NCBI RefSeq assembly: GCF_003610995.1
Contig: NZ_CP032543.1
Coordinates: 2,046,001-2,110,000 of the forward strand
Source: Streptomyces griseus subsp. griseus
GTDB lineage: Bacteria; Actinomycetota; Actinomycetes; Streptomycetales; Streptomycetaceae
Direction of reading: 5' to 3'
DNA length: 64,000 bases
Shown: positions 42,253 to 49,830 of the stretch, one piece after another
Position numbering within the stretch: position 1 is the first letter of the stretch
Layout of the letters: each line of letters starts with the position of its first letter
Notes under the pieces: model-generated
The model's input: the letters and a program-made list of their open reading frames with translations, nothing else
Databases searched by the model: none
Told to the model about the DNA's origin: nothing
Made by a program: the position numbers and the translations under genes

Positions 42253-42354
42253 CGCACCATGTAAGCCGATGCCACCGACGGCGGCAACGGCAGGGCGGCG
42301 GAGCCGTATCCGTCCTGTAGGCGGACTGAAAGGTACGACGCCGAAACTGCTGCC

Positions 42355-43038
42355 ATGCACTCCGAGACGAACGAGAAGATGGCCGACAGCCGCGACATGA
42401 TCGGCGCACACGACGCCATGCGGAGGGAGTTCGACGCCCTGCCCGCACTGATCTCCGGCGTGCCGGCCGGTGACGCGCAGGGCACCGCCTTCGTCGCCGA
42501 CCACGTCCTGATGATGATCGACTTCCTGCACGCCCATCACACCAGCGAGGACGACCACGTCTGGCCCCGGCTGCGGGAGCGCTGCCCCGACGACGTCGGC
42601 CCCCTCATCGAGACGATGGACCAGCAGCACACCTTCATCGACAGCGAGTTGCAGGCCCTCGCCGCGGGTGGCCGGGGGTGGCGGGACTCCGCCGACGTCT
42701 CCGACCGGGAAGCCGTCGCCGCCGTCGCGGAGCGACTGCTGCCGCCCCTGCACGAGCATCTGACGCTGGAGGAGGAGCGCGTCCTGCCGCTCATCGACCG
42801 CCACCTGACCGAACGCGAGTGGAAGGCGACCGTCGAGGCTTCCCTCGGCAAGGTGCGCTTCTCCCAGCGTCTGCTGATGCTGGGCATGGCCCTGTACGGG
42901 GCGGACGAGGAGCAGGCCCAGCTTCTGCGCGCAGCGGTCCCCGCCGTCGTCTGGCACGCGGGCCGCCCGATCGGGACGCGTCTCTACCGCACCCACCGTG
43001 AGCGCCTGGCCTCCGCGAGCCGGGATTCCGGCCGCTGA
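42355..43038 (+). CDS. Hemerythrin-domain protein
   Basis: A 227-residue cytoplasmic protein with a hemerythrin-like four-helix bundle in the first 150 residues. Ligand-type residues for a di-iron centre are visible: IGAHDAMRREFD, FLHAHHTSEDDHVWP, MDQQHTFID and LHEHLTLEEERVLP. The last 75 residues form an extra helical region. Such proteins bind oxygen or NO, or sense redox state. A downstream ATG at 42379 could also be the start. It is divergent from the SARP-like regulator, with about 100 bases between. Confidence 0.88.
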   Translation: MHSETNEKMADSRDMIGAHDAMRREFDALPALISGVPAGDAQGTAFVADHVLMMIDFLHAHHTSEDDHVWPRLRERCPDDVGPLIETMDQQHTFIDSELQALAAGGRGWRDSADVSDREAVAAVAERLLPPLHEHLTLEEERVLPLIDRHLTEREWKATVEASLGKVRFSQRLLMLGMALYGADEEQAQLLRAAVPAVVWHAGRPIGTRLYRTHRERLASASRDSGR

Positions 43039-43102
43039 CCCCGCCCCGGGGGGTCTGGCCGGACCCGCCGGACCGGAACCCGCCCCGAGACGGCCGGAGC
43101 GG

Positions 43103-43138
43103 TCCGGGGTGGAGCGGGACGTCCCGCTCCACCCCGGA
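43103..43138 (+). terminator. 36-base perfect palindrome after the hemerythrin gene
   Basis: A perfect palindrome with 18-base arms and no spacer lies 65 bases after the hemerythrin stop. As RNA it would fold into a long GC hairpin, so a terminator is the most likely role. The 256-base gap (43039-43294) has nothing else. Confidence 0.65.
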
Positions 43139-43294
43139 GGTCAGGTGCCGCAGCCGCTCAGGCGACACGAACGGCCCGCACCCGTGAAGTCCCGGACGGG
43201 GAGAGGACCAGGAGGGTTTGAGTACACGTACTCATGAGCGAGGCTCCGGCCGGGCCCGAGAGTGGGGGCCCGCACCGAACACGAGGAGCAGGCC

Positions 43295-43969
43295 ATGAGT
43301 GCCCACCCCGCCCCGGCCCCGACGCCGGCCATGACCCTGCCGTCCCGGCGTCGCCTGCCGGCCGTCCTCGCCGTCGGGGTGAGCGCGGCGCTCGTCGCTT
43401 CGCGGTTCGGCGCGGCCGATCCGACGACCTGGCTGCTGGAGACGGTGTGGGTGATGGTGGGGCTGCCGCTGGCGATCCTGCTGCGCCACCGTTTCCCGCT
43501 GAGCGGGCTGCTGTGCGGGCTGCTGGCGGCGCACGCCCTGGTCCTCATCGTGGGCGGCCACTACACCTACGCGGAGGTGCCCGCCGGGGACTGGGTGCGC
43601 GACTGGCTCGGCTGGGACCGCAACCCCTACGACCGCTTCGGCCACCTGGTGCAGGGCTTCGTCCCGGCCATCCTGGTACGCGAACTCCTCGTCCGTACCT
43701 CCCCGTTGCGCGGCAGCCGCTGGCTCGCCCCGCTCACCGTCTGCGCCTGCCTGGCCTTCAGCGCCGTCTTCGAGATGCTGGAGTGGCTCGCGGCCGTCAC
43801 CGGCGGCCAGGCCGCCGATGCCTTCCTGGGTACGCAGGGGGATGTCTGGGACACGCAGTGGGACATGTTCTGTGCCCTGATCGGCGCCGTGTGCGCCCTG
43901 CTGCTCCTCAGCCGTGTCCATGACCGATCCCTCATCCGTCTGAGCCGGGAAAGGTCGATCGGGGGCTGA
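43295..43969 (+). CDS. DUF2238 (YjdF-type) membrane protein
   Basis: A 224-residue polytopic protein with five to six hydrophobic helices. The family hallmark GWDRNPYDRFGHLVQGFVPA (about residues 108-127) and the later DVWDTQWDMFCAL, with acidic residues in helices (VFEMLEWLA), are present. DUF2238 proteins are of unknown function. GAGGAGCAGG precedes the ATG. A bidirectional terminator follows. Confidence 0.88.
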   Translation: MSAHPAPAPTPAMTLPSRRRLPAVLAVGVSAALVASRFGAADPTTWLLETVWVMVGLPLAILLRHRFPLSGLLCGLLAAHALVLIVGGHYTYAEVPAGDWVRDWLGWDRNPYDRFGHLVQGFVPAILVRELLVRTSPLRGSRWLAPLTVCACLAFSAVFEMLEWLAAVTGGQAADAFLGTQGDVWDTQWDMFCALIGAVCALLLLSRVHDRSLIRLSRERSIGG

Positions 43970-43978
43970 GAGCGGAAA

Positions 43979-44014
43979 AGGGGGTTCTGCCACCGGTCGG
44001 CGGCAGAACCCCCT
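43979..44014. terminator. Bidirectional hairpin terminator
   Basis: Perfect 13-base arms (43979-43991 and 44002-44014) with a 10-base loop lie between the convergent DUF2238 and lipoprotein genes. A-rich on the left and T-rich on the right, it can act in both directions. Confidence 0.8.
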
Positions 44015-44073
44015 CTTCTCTCGGCGACGGGAAGAAACTCCCGTCGGCCGGAGGGCCTCAGGAACGGAACGCG

Positions 44074-44796
44074 TCAGGCGTTGATCTTCTTCAGATCCAC
44101 GACATCCCCGGCGGCGGGCTTCTGCGCGTCGACCTTCTTGTTGTAGTCGCTCAGCACCGTCTCGCTCGGCACTTCGCCGCCTTCGGACACCGCCTTGAGG
44201 ACGTAGGGCTCGCCCTCGGTGGCCACGTACATGGTGATCTTCTCGCCGTTCTCCTGCTTCTTCTCCAGGATCAGCGCCGGCGTGCCGTCGACCTCCGTGG
44301 TCTTGCCCTTCTTCATTCCCTTGCGCTCGGACTTGTCGCTGTCCAGCAGGGCGAGGGCGGCCTGCTTGTCGCACATCCCCTCCGTCCCGGCCTGCGCCGA
44401 ATCGGAGACCACCCACTTGTCCTGGACCTGCTGGACCACCTTCTCGGTGCCGGGCTTCCCCTTCAGCGTGTTCTGCCAGAACTTCTCGTCGCCCCGCACA
44501 TAGACGCTCTGCCCGACCTGGACGACATCGGCCTTGGCTCCCTTTCCGGTCATGGTGCCCGTGCAGAGATCCTGGTCGTCCACGCGGAAATCGATGCCGA
44601 TCTCGTTGCCGTCGGGCTGCTTCGCCTTTCCGACGATCCGCAGGGATTTCGCGTCCCGCGTCGCCTTGACCGCCTCCTCAGCGATGGTGTCCGCGCTCTT
44701 TCCCTCGAACGCGTCATCGGAATTCTCACTGCCGCAGCCCACCAGGGCCGTCGCCCCCAGAGAAACCGAGACCGCGGCCAGGATGACCTTCTTCAT
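44074..44796 (-). CDS. Lipoprotein, LppX/LprG-like or DUF family
   Basis: A 240-residue exported lipoprotein. The signal has MKK, a hydrophobic run and the lipobox LVGC near residue 21. The mature domain (SADTIAEEAVKATRDAKSLRI, FRVDDQDLCTGTMTGKG, GQSVYVRGDEKFWQN, TMYVATEGEPYVLKAV) fits the LolA/LppX-like fold that carries lipids, and two later cysteines may form a disulfide. It would sit on the outer face of the membrane. AGGGAGGGA precedes the ATG. Confidence 0.8.
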   Translation of the reverse strand: MKKVILAAVSVSLGATALVGCGSENSDDAFEGKSADTIAEEAVKATRDAKSLRIVGKAKQPDGNEIGIDFRVDDQDLCTGTMTGKGAKADVVQVGQSVYVRGDEKFWQNTLKGKPGTEKVVQQVQDKWVVSDSAQAGTEGMCDKQAALALLDSDKSERKGMKKGKTTEVDGTPALILEKKQENGEKITMYVATEGEPYVLKAVSEGGEVPSETVLSDYNKKVDAQKPAAGDVVDLKKINA

Positions 44797-45107
44797 CGCA
44801 TTCCCTCCCTGAATGTGGAAGGCCTCCCCAGGCCCTCACGAGCCCGGCTACCCAGGAAAAACGGAAGATCACTCACCTATTTATCGATTTACCCGACAGC
44901 CATGAGAAAGAGACGTAATTTGGCCAGCATGGCCGGTGGGAGGGGCACGGGTCGGGCCGATGGGTTGCCAGGAGGAGTGACCCCGGCCGCGACGGTGCGA
45001 CGGACGGGCTCGCACCGGGTGCGCATGGCGTCTGCGGTGACCACGGCGCCGCCCGCCGTGCGGTGGAGCCGACAGCCGGCACCCCGCTCCCGCCCCGCCC
45101 TGGGCCG
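44797..45107. other. Intergenic region upstream of the lipoprotein gene
   Basis: A 311-base gap with a relatively AT-rich part near 44850-44920 that could hold the lipoprotein promoter. No reading frame, hairpin or repeat is convincing. Confidence 0.4.
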
Positions 45108-45542
45108 TCAGTCGGCCCGAGGCAAGGCGGCCGCTACCACGTTCCGCTCCGCGCGGCCGGCCAGCGGGAAGACGATCCTCAGACCTTGCTCACTGTCCGC
45201 CGAGGAGATGACGAAAGACGAGTTGAGCACCCGCTCCTTGATCTCCGAGCGGACGAGACCGGCGCGCGGAATCGTCATCAAGTGCTCTTCGGGCCGGGCG
45301 AACGTCGGGTTCGCCCGGAAGATGAAGATGCGGCGGTCGGTCATTCCCAGGCACATGGGGGTCGGCACCGGGATGACGGCCATTCCACCGCCGCTCAGGA
45401 TGGCCGTGGCTGCCGCGAACGCCGCCGTCCGGGGCACGGTGACGGAACTCAGGTTCACGATGGTCGTCACCTCGACCTGCTCACCGGGTTCGAGCATGGG
45501 GTCGATGGCTGCCAGAAGAAGCCGGCGGCGCTTGCCCTTCAT
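45108..45542 (-). CDS. Hypothetical protein, PH-like
   Basis: A 144-residue soluble protein. After a basic start (MKGKRRRLLLAAIDPMLEPG) it has beta-rich segments (VEVTTIVNLSSVTVP, GMTDRRIFIFRAN, LVRSEIKERVLNSSFVISS), like small bacterial PH-like or YokE-type domains. One hydrophobic stretch (FAAATAILSGGGMAVIPVP) may be buried or a membrane contact. I do not recognise the family with certainty. It is flanked by gaps and looks monocistronic. Confidence 0.55.
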   Translation of the reverse strand: MKGKRRRLLLAAIDPMLEPGEQVEVTTIVNLSSVTVPRTAAFAAATAILSGGGMAVIPVPTPMCLGMTDRRIFIFRANPTFARPEEHLMTIPRAGLVRSEIKERVLNSSFVISSADSEQGLRIVFPLAGRAERNVVAAALPRAD

Positions 45543-45755
45543 GTGTGTACTCCTGCACCAGGGGGCGTGAACCGTACGGGACCGCCCCGTACGGTTTGCG
45601 ACTGCCCGGCTCCCCTGGCACCGCAGGATCTCGGCGCCCGGAAGGCAGCCGGGCCGGAGCCCCGCGCGGAGCCCGGCCGCCGTGAGTCGTGGGCAATCTT
45701 GGCATGGGTGGTCAGAGGCTCATGGAGATGCCCCCGACCCACCTCAGCAGCGGTG

Positions 45756-45965
45756 TCAGGCGGCGGGGAACGTCCCGGCCCGCACGCCCGCCACGAATGC
45801 GGAGAACGCAGCGGTGCGGACGCCGACCACCGGACCGTCCACGACCTTCGAGTCACGCACCGGGACGATGCCCTGCGAGGGGGCGAGGTTGACGGCCACC
45901 TCGACACAGTCACCGCCGTTCGAGCTATACGAGGACGTGAACCACTGCGGGCGCTGCTCGGGCAT
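45756..45965 (-). CDS. DUF397 protein (copy 1)
   Basis: A 69-residue DUF397 protein (QWFTSSYSSNGGDCVEVAVN, VPVRDSKVVDGPVVGV). In Streptomyces these small proteins pair with XRE/DUF5753 regulators in WhiJ-like loci. It differs from the neighbouring copy mainly at both ends, while a central run of nearly 90 bases is identical. ATG at 45965 is favoured by an upstream GGAAGGA; 45986 is an alternative. It is separated from copy 2 by a hairpin. Confidence 0.85.
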   Translation of the reverse strand: MPEQRPQWFTSSYSSNGGDCVEVAVNLAPSQGIVPVRDSKVVDGPVVGVRTAAFSAFVAGVRAGTFPAA

Positions 45966-46050
45966 CACGAAGTGTCCTTCCGTCATAGGAAGTTCCACCA
46001 TGCATGAGTCGGCAGACCGCTGCCAGAGGGCCTGGTCCCGGGCAGCGAAC

Positions 46051-46081
46051 CGCCCCACCCTGCGCGAGGCAGGGCGGGGCG
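46051..46081 (-). terminator. Hairpin terminator between the DUF397 genes
   Basis: 13-base GC arms (46051-46063 and 46069-46081) with one mismatch and a 5-base loop follow the stop of DUF397 copy 2. Confidence 0.55.
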
Positions 46082-46102
46082 TTGCCCGGAACGGTGTTCC
46101 TG

Positions 46103-46312
46103 TCAGGCGGCGTTGAACGTTCCGGCCCGCACGCCCGCGACGAACGCCGAGAACGCGGCGGCACGGACGCCGACCACCGGACCGTCCACGACCTTCGAGT
46201 CACGCACCGGGACGATGCCCTGCGAGGGGGCGAGGTTGACGGCCACCTCGATGCAGTCACCGCCGTTGTCGCTGTACGAGGACGTGAACCAACGAGGGGA
46301 TTCGGTCTTCAC
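46103..46312 (-). CDS. DUF397 protein (copy 2)
   Basis: A 69-residue DUF397 protein (PRWFTSSYSDNGGDCIEVAV, VAGVRAGTFNAA). Its ATG overlaps the stop of the XRE regulator by four bases, so translation is coupled, as in WhiJ-type pairs. It is probably the cognate partner; copy 1 looks like a later duplicate. Confidence 0.9.
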   Translation of the reverse strand: MKTESPRWFTSSYSDNGGDCIEVAVNLAPSQGIVPVRDSKVVDGPVVGVRAAAFSAFVAGVRAGTFNAA

Positions 46313-47148
46313 AGGGTGCCCTTTCGCAGCTTGCTGATCTTGGCCACAGACGCTGCCTTCGACAGCGCCTCGCCCTGCATCTGATGGTAGGCCGTGAACA
46401 TGGGTGCCACTAGCGATGTTTCGCGCTCCACGTACCCCTGTGCCTGCGACTCGGCGTACGCGACGATGGAGCGGTCAGCCATCGTCAGCAGATTGACCGG
46501 CAGGTAGAACGCCCTACGCTCACCGAGACTGAACGGTGCCACCTGAATGATCCAGTTGGGCCGCGCCGACATCTCCTCCAGCCGTCGGAGCTGGGCGTTC
46601 ATGACCTCGGGGCCGCCGACGGCCTGATGGAGACAGCTCTCGTCCATGACGACGAACACCATCGGTGGCTGCGACCGCACCAGCGCTTCCTGCCGTTGCT
46701 CCAGGAATGCGACGCGCTCGTCCGCCTGTTCATAGGTGATGGATCCGCGCTCCACGTGCCAGTAGGCCACAGCCCGCGCGTAGTCCGGCGTCTGTAACAG
46801 CCCAGGAATGAGACCGAGGTTGTAGATCCGGAGCTCCACCGCCCTGCCCTCGTACCCCACGTACTCCGGAAAACCCTCCTTCAGCGACCCGTTCCGCAGC
46901 TCCATGTACTCGCGCTCGAACGAGCCGTCCGTGCCGGTCGTACCAAATGCCAGGTCGGACTTCCGCGAAAAGCGAAGGGATGGCGGTTTGCGAACGGTTT
47001 CCACGGCCGAGATGTGCTGACTGGAGTAACCGATCCTCGGGGCCAGCGCGTCCTGCGTCCACCCCCGCTCCTCCCGGAACCTTCGGATACGCGCTCCGAA
47101 GGCCGCCTGCGGGCTGCTGGCGGGGTTCAATTCCTTGATGTTGACCAT
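46309..47148 (-). CDS. XRE regulator with DUF5753 domain (WhiJ-like)
   Basis: A 279-residue regulator. The helix-turn-helix (about residues 16-70) includes ARIRRFREERGWTQDALAPR and IGYSSQHISAVE. The C-terminal DUF5753 domain (about 95-270) shows IYNLGLIPGLLQTPDYARA, RQEALVRSQPPMVFVVMDES and FSLGERRAFYLPVNLL. In WhiJ-like loci this type of protein represses development or local genes, and a small DUF397 protein modulates it. The gene is divergent from the small-gene operon at 47264. Confidence 0.9.
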   Translation of the reverse strand: MVNIKELNPASSPQAAFGARIRRFREERGWTQDALAPRIGYSSQHISAVETVRKPPSLRFSRKSDLAFGTTGTDGSFEREYMELRNGSLKEGFPEYVGYEGRAVELRIYNLGLIPGLLQTPDYARAVAYWHVERGSITYEQADERVAFLEQRQEALVRSQPPMVFVVMDESCLHQAVGGPEVMNAQLRRLEEMSARPNWIIQVAPFSLGERRAFYLPVNLLTMADRSIVAYAESQAQGYVERETSLVAPMFTAYHQMQGEALSKAASVAKISKLRKGTL

Positions 47149-47263
47149 GGGTGCACTTTCAACTCTTCCTTCAGGTTCCCCCAGTTGAAGGGCTTCTCAC
47201 GTTAGGTCACTCTGAATCGCCCTGGTAGCCGAACGGCTACAGAACGGAGCTAAGGAGTACGAC

Positions 47264-47518
47264 GTGGACGCTCGTGCGAGCCACCAGGAAGCACCTCCTG
47301 CCCCACCCGCCCCGGGCACCCCTCTGGTCGACACCAGCCGCAACGACCGTGTCGGCGAATTCCGTGGTGTCGCCGGCGCCCGCTGGTCCCTCCGCCCCAT
47401 CGGCGGCGGGATCGAGTGGGAGGCCGACCCCCAGCACGTACGGCCCGCGCTCCCCATGGAGCAGATCCGTGCCCGTACCGCGCGGGCCAACGCCCGCAGC
47501 CGGGGTGAGGTGCTGTGA
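47264..47518 (+). CDS. Small conserved-type hypothetical protein (84 aa)
   Basis: An 84-residue protein with a Pro/Ala-rich start and an ordered C-terminal half (VGEFRGVAGARWSLRPIGGG, IEWEADPQHVRPALPM, RARTARANARSRGEVL). The conserved tryptophans and the basic helix at the end suggest a small nucleic acid or protein-binding module. It is the first gene of a run of tightly overlapping small genes, divergent from the XRE/DUF397 locus, an arrangement I have seen repeatedly in Streptomyces. Function unknown. Confidence 0.65.
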   Translation: MDARASHQEAPPAPPAPGTPLVDTSRNDRVGEFRGVAGARWSLRPIGGGIEWEADPQHVRPALPMEQIRARTARANARSRGEVL

Positions 47519-47589
47519 CCAGGGTGCGGCTCCGGCTCCCCCGGCTCAGGGCCCTCGTCCGGCACGACGACCACGGGCCCGCCGCATGA
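47515..47589 (+). CDS. Micro-ORF of 24 codons, coupled on both sides
   Basis: GTG at 47515 overlaps the stop of the 84-residue gene (GTGA), and its own stop at 47587-47589 overlaps the ATG of the next gene (ATGA at 47586). The predicted peptide is basic with several Leu and Arg (VTRVRLRLPRLRALV, then HDDHGPAA). The double overlap is strong evidence for translation, at least as a coupler of the flanking genes. Confidence 0.55.
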   Translation: MTRVRLRLPRLRALVRHDDHGPAA

Positions 47590-47975
47590 GGCGCACCGTC
47601 GCCTACGCGGCCGAGGTCACCGTGTCCGACGGGCTGAGGCACGCCTCCCTCGGCACCGCCTCCGTACGCAACCGGCGCCTCGCCCTCCTCTGGCTCCGGC
47701 GTCAGGCCCTCCGCCTCGCCAACGCCCACGGCGACCGCGCGGCCCTGGAGCACGAAGCCGTGCGACTGCCCACCGCCGATGCACGGGCGGTCCTCTTCCA
47801 CGGCACCGACGCACCGGAGAGCCTGCGGTTCTGGGCCACCGACGCGTGCCGCCAGGACGATGCGATACGGACCCTGGAAGCGGGCTTTCCGCTGCACTTC
47901 ACCGTCGCCGACCCCGCCGTCGGGCTCTGCGTCACCCTCGCCGGATGGCGCACCGCCCCGGCCGCACCGCTGTAG
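47586..47975 (+). CDS. Hypothetical protein (129 aa) in small-gene operon
   Basis: A 129-residue soluble protein (RRTVAYAAEVTVSDGLRHA, RRLALLWLRRQALRLANAHG, TDAPESLRFWATDACRQDDA, VTLAGWRTAPAA). I see no known domain. Its start overlaps the micro-ORF stop. The next gene (48001) follows after 25 bases with an AGAAGAGG Shine-Dalgarno, so this is part of the same operon. Confidence 0.6.
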   Translation: MRRTVAYAAEVTVSDGLRHASLGTASVRNRRLALLWLRRQALRLANAHGDRAALEHEAVRLPTADARAVLFHGTDAPESLRFWATDACRQDDAIRTLEAGFPLHFTVADPAVGLCVTLAGWRTAPAAPL

Positions 47976-48000
47976 CCCACCCTCCGCAGAAGAGGCCTCC

Positions 48001-48442
48001 GTGCTGCAATGCACCGCCGTGACCCGGCTCCCCTCAGTGAGGTGCTCACCGCCCTCGTCACCATGCCTCTCGGCCCCGATGCCCCGCCGGAAGACTTCAC
48101 GCTCGACCAGTACGTGCTGTGCGAGCTCGGCGAACACGACGCCGTCACCGACCACGCCGCGCTCCTGTGCCCTGCCGAGAACCCCGACCGGCCGGCGCTC
48201 TGGTTCTTCTGGACGGGCACCAGCACCGATCGCACCCACCGGATCACCACCGCACCCTGGTGCCCGGCCGTCCTCCGGAACCTGAGCACCGACGCCGTCC
48301 TGGGGTGCTCGCTCTTCGCCGGCCATCCCACCGGCCACTCCTGGGACGTCACCGCCCCCTGGCGGACCTCATCGCCGGAGCGGCTGACGCCGATACCGAT
48401 GACGACGCATCCGACGACCCACGAAAGCGGCACCGGCCATGA
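48001..48442 (+). pseudogene. Paralogue of the next gene, broken at two C-runs
   Basis: Three frames join into one protein of about 147 residues: LQCTAVTRLP, then LSEVLTALVTMPLGPDAPPE with LWFFWTGTSTDRTHRITTAPWC, then LADLIAGAADADTDDDAS to RKRHRP. The shifts lie at the C-runs 48030-48033 and 48355-48359; one extra C in each gives a continuous frame that aligns end to end with the gene at 48439. The corrected stop overlaps the next ATG by four bases, which supports the reading. It may be an intact gene with sequencing errors. Confidence 0.65.
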
Positions 48443-48888
48443 TGCAGTGCTCCGCCGTCGCCCTCCTCCCGCCCCCGGACCACCTCGTCGCCCTCGCTCC
48501 CCCCGGGCAGCGCCCCGAGACCGGCCATGTCCTGTGCGAACTCGGCGGCGACCACGACGACCGGCACGCCGCCCTGCTGTGGGACGAGGGCGGGCGGCCC
48601 GGAAGCGGCGTCTGGGTCCGCTGGAAGGGCTCGGGGCTCGCCGCCCTCACCCCGCTCCCCTGGTGCTCCGCACGCGACGCCCGTAACGAGGCCTGCGAGC
48701 TGTTCGCCGCGCACCCCTCCGCCCACAGCTGGCACGTCACGGATCCCACCCACGACGCCATCACCCGACACCTCGCCCACCAACACCCGGAGCTGTTCGC
48801 CGCGTTCAGCGACCGCGACAGGGAAGGACGCGGGCCTAAAGAAGGGGGCGGGGATCAGGACGGGAGCGGGAACGGGAGCCCGTCCTGA
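48439..48888 (+). CDS. Hypothetical protein (149 aa), paralogue of the preceding gene
   Basis: A 149-residue soluble protein (MQCSAVALLPPPDHLVAL, GHVLCELGGDHDDRHAALLW, GLAALTPLPWCSARDARNEA, HPSAHSWHVTDPTHDAITRH). It shares this pattern with the broken upstream frame, including the conserved LCEL and the HSWxVT motif. It ends in a charged, Gly-rich tail. The start overlaps the preceding stop. I recognise no domain; the operon seems to encode a set of accessory proteins for the WhiJ-like locus. Confidence 0.65.
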   Translation: MMQCSAVALLPPPDHLVALAPPGQRPETGHVLCELGGDHDDRHAALLWDEGGRPGSGVWVRWKGSGLAALTPLPWCSARDARNEACELFAAHPSAHSWHVTDPTHDAITRHLAHQHPELFAAFSDRDREGRGPKEGGGDQDGSGNGSPS

Positions 48889-48899
48889 CCTGCCGGCCG

Positions 48900-49208
48900 T
48901 CAGCTCGCGCCGTCGCCCTCCGGGGGCAGCGGCAGGACGGGGTGGTCGGGGATCGGATACACGCCGACGGCGAAGCCGTGAACCGTCCCGCCGGAGCGCG
49001 GCAGCCCGTCGAACTCCTGGACCACCTGCTCGATGCGTTCCCAGAACGCGGCCGCCTGCTCCTCGGAGATGCGCGCCCGCCGGATGAACTGGCGCAGCTG
49101 CCCGAGCCCGTGCGCCGGGGCTGATTCCTTCGCCGCCGTCTCGAAGTGGTTGAAGTCGGGCGGCAGCGGTCCGCCGGCCTTCTGGTGACCGAGGCCGACG
49201 TAGAACAT
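48900..49208 (-). CDS. Short hypothetical protein or C-terminal gene fragment
   Basis: From ATG at 49208 this frame gives 102 residues (MFYVGLGHQKAGGPLPPDFN, LRQFIRRARISEEQAAAFWE, FAVGVYPIPDHPVLPLPPEG). The composition is convincing, but the frame continues upstream (VVEQHNFRHGRTAR) on the strand opposite the dienelactone hydrolase start, so this may be the surviving 3' half of a longer gene. I do not recognise the family; it could be the C-terminal part of a small regulator. It is convergent with the gene at 48439. Confidence 0.5.
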   Translation of the reverse strand: MFYVGLGHQKAGGPLPPDFNHFETAAKESAPAHGLGQLRQFIRRARISEEQAAAFWERIEQVVQEFDGLPRSGGTVHGFAVGVYPIPDHPVLPLPPEGDGAS

Positions 49209-49223
49209 CCGGGCCGTGCGGCC

Positions 49224-49802
49224 GTGGCGGAAGTTGTGCTGTTCCACCACGCGCAGGGCCTGACACCGGGTGTCGTTGCTTTCGCGGCCGAGCTGCGCCG
49301 GGCCGGGCACACCGTCCACGTCCCGGATCTCTACGAGGGGCACGTCTTCGGGACGCTGGAGGAGGGCATCGCCTACGCGAGCCGGACCGGGTTCCCCACC
49401 ATCGCCGACCGCGGGGTCGCCGCCGCCGACCGGCTCGGCGGCCCACTGGTCTACGCGGGGTTCTCCCTCGGCGTCGTACCGGCGCAGCGTCTGGCCCAGA
49501 CACGCGAGGACGCCGCGGGAGCCCTGCTGTTCCACTCCTGCCTGCCGGTGACCGAGTTCGGCGAGGCCTGGCCGACCGGCCTCCCGGTGCAGGTGCACGG
49601 GATGGACGGCGACCCCTTCTTCGCCGGTGACGGGGATCTCGACGCGGCGAAGGAGCTGACCGCCGGCGCCGAGGGCGCCGAGCTGTTCGTGTACTCCGGC
49701 GATCAGCACCTGTTCGCCGACTCCTCGCTCACGTCCTACGTCCCGGCCGCGGCCGACCTGCTGCTGCGGCGGGCCGTGGAGTTCCTGGACGGTCTCGGGT
49801 AG
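49224..49802 (+). CDS. Dienelactone hydrolase family protein
   Basis: A 192-residue alpha/beta hydrolase. The N-terminus VAEVVLFHHAQGLTPGVVAF is typical of the family; the nucleophile elbow is YAGFSLGV (Ser), and the histidine is in VYSGDQHLFADSSL. Asp/Glu candidates lie in GMDGDPFF. It would hydrolyse a lactone or ester in the cytoplasm. GTG at 49224 begins only 15 bases from the divergent start at 49208, so the promoter must lie within the neighbouring gene or be very short. It may be an import that disrupted a previous gene. Confidence 0.8.
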   Translation: MAEVVLFHHAQGLTPGVVAFAAELRRAGHTVHVPDLYEGHVFGTLEEGIAYASRTGFPTIADRGVAAADRLGGPLVYAGFSLGVVPAQRLAQTREDAAGALLFHSCLPVTEFGEAWPTGLPVQVHGMDGDPFFAGDGDLDAAKELTAGAEGAELFVYSGDQHLFADSSLTSYVPAAADLLLRRAVEFLDGLG

Positions 49803-49830
49803 GCCTGCCGCCCGTTCGGGGCCGGCGGGG

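Noticed and set aside
39961..42264. A 767-codon open frame antisense to the SARP-like regulator
   Set aside because: Low-complexity Gly/Arg/Gln content typical of shadow frames in high-GC DNA.
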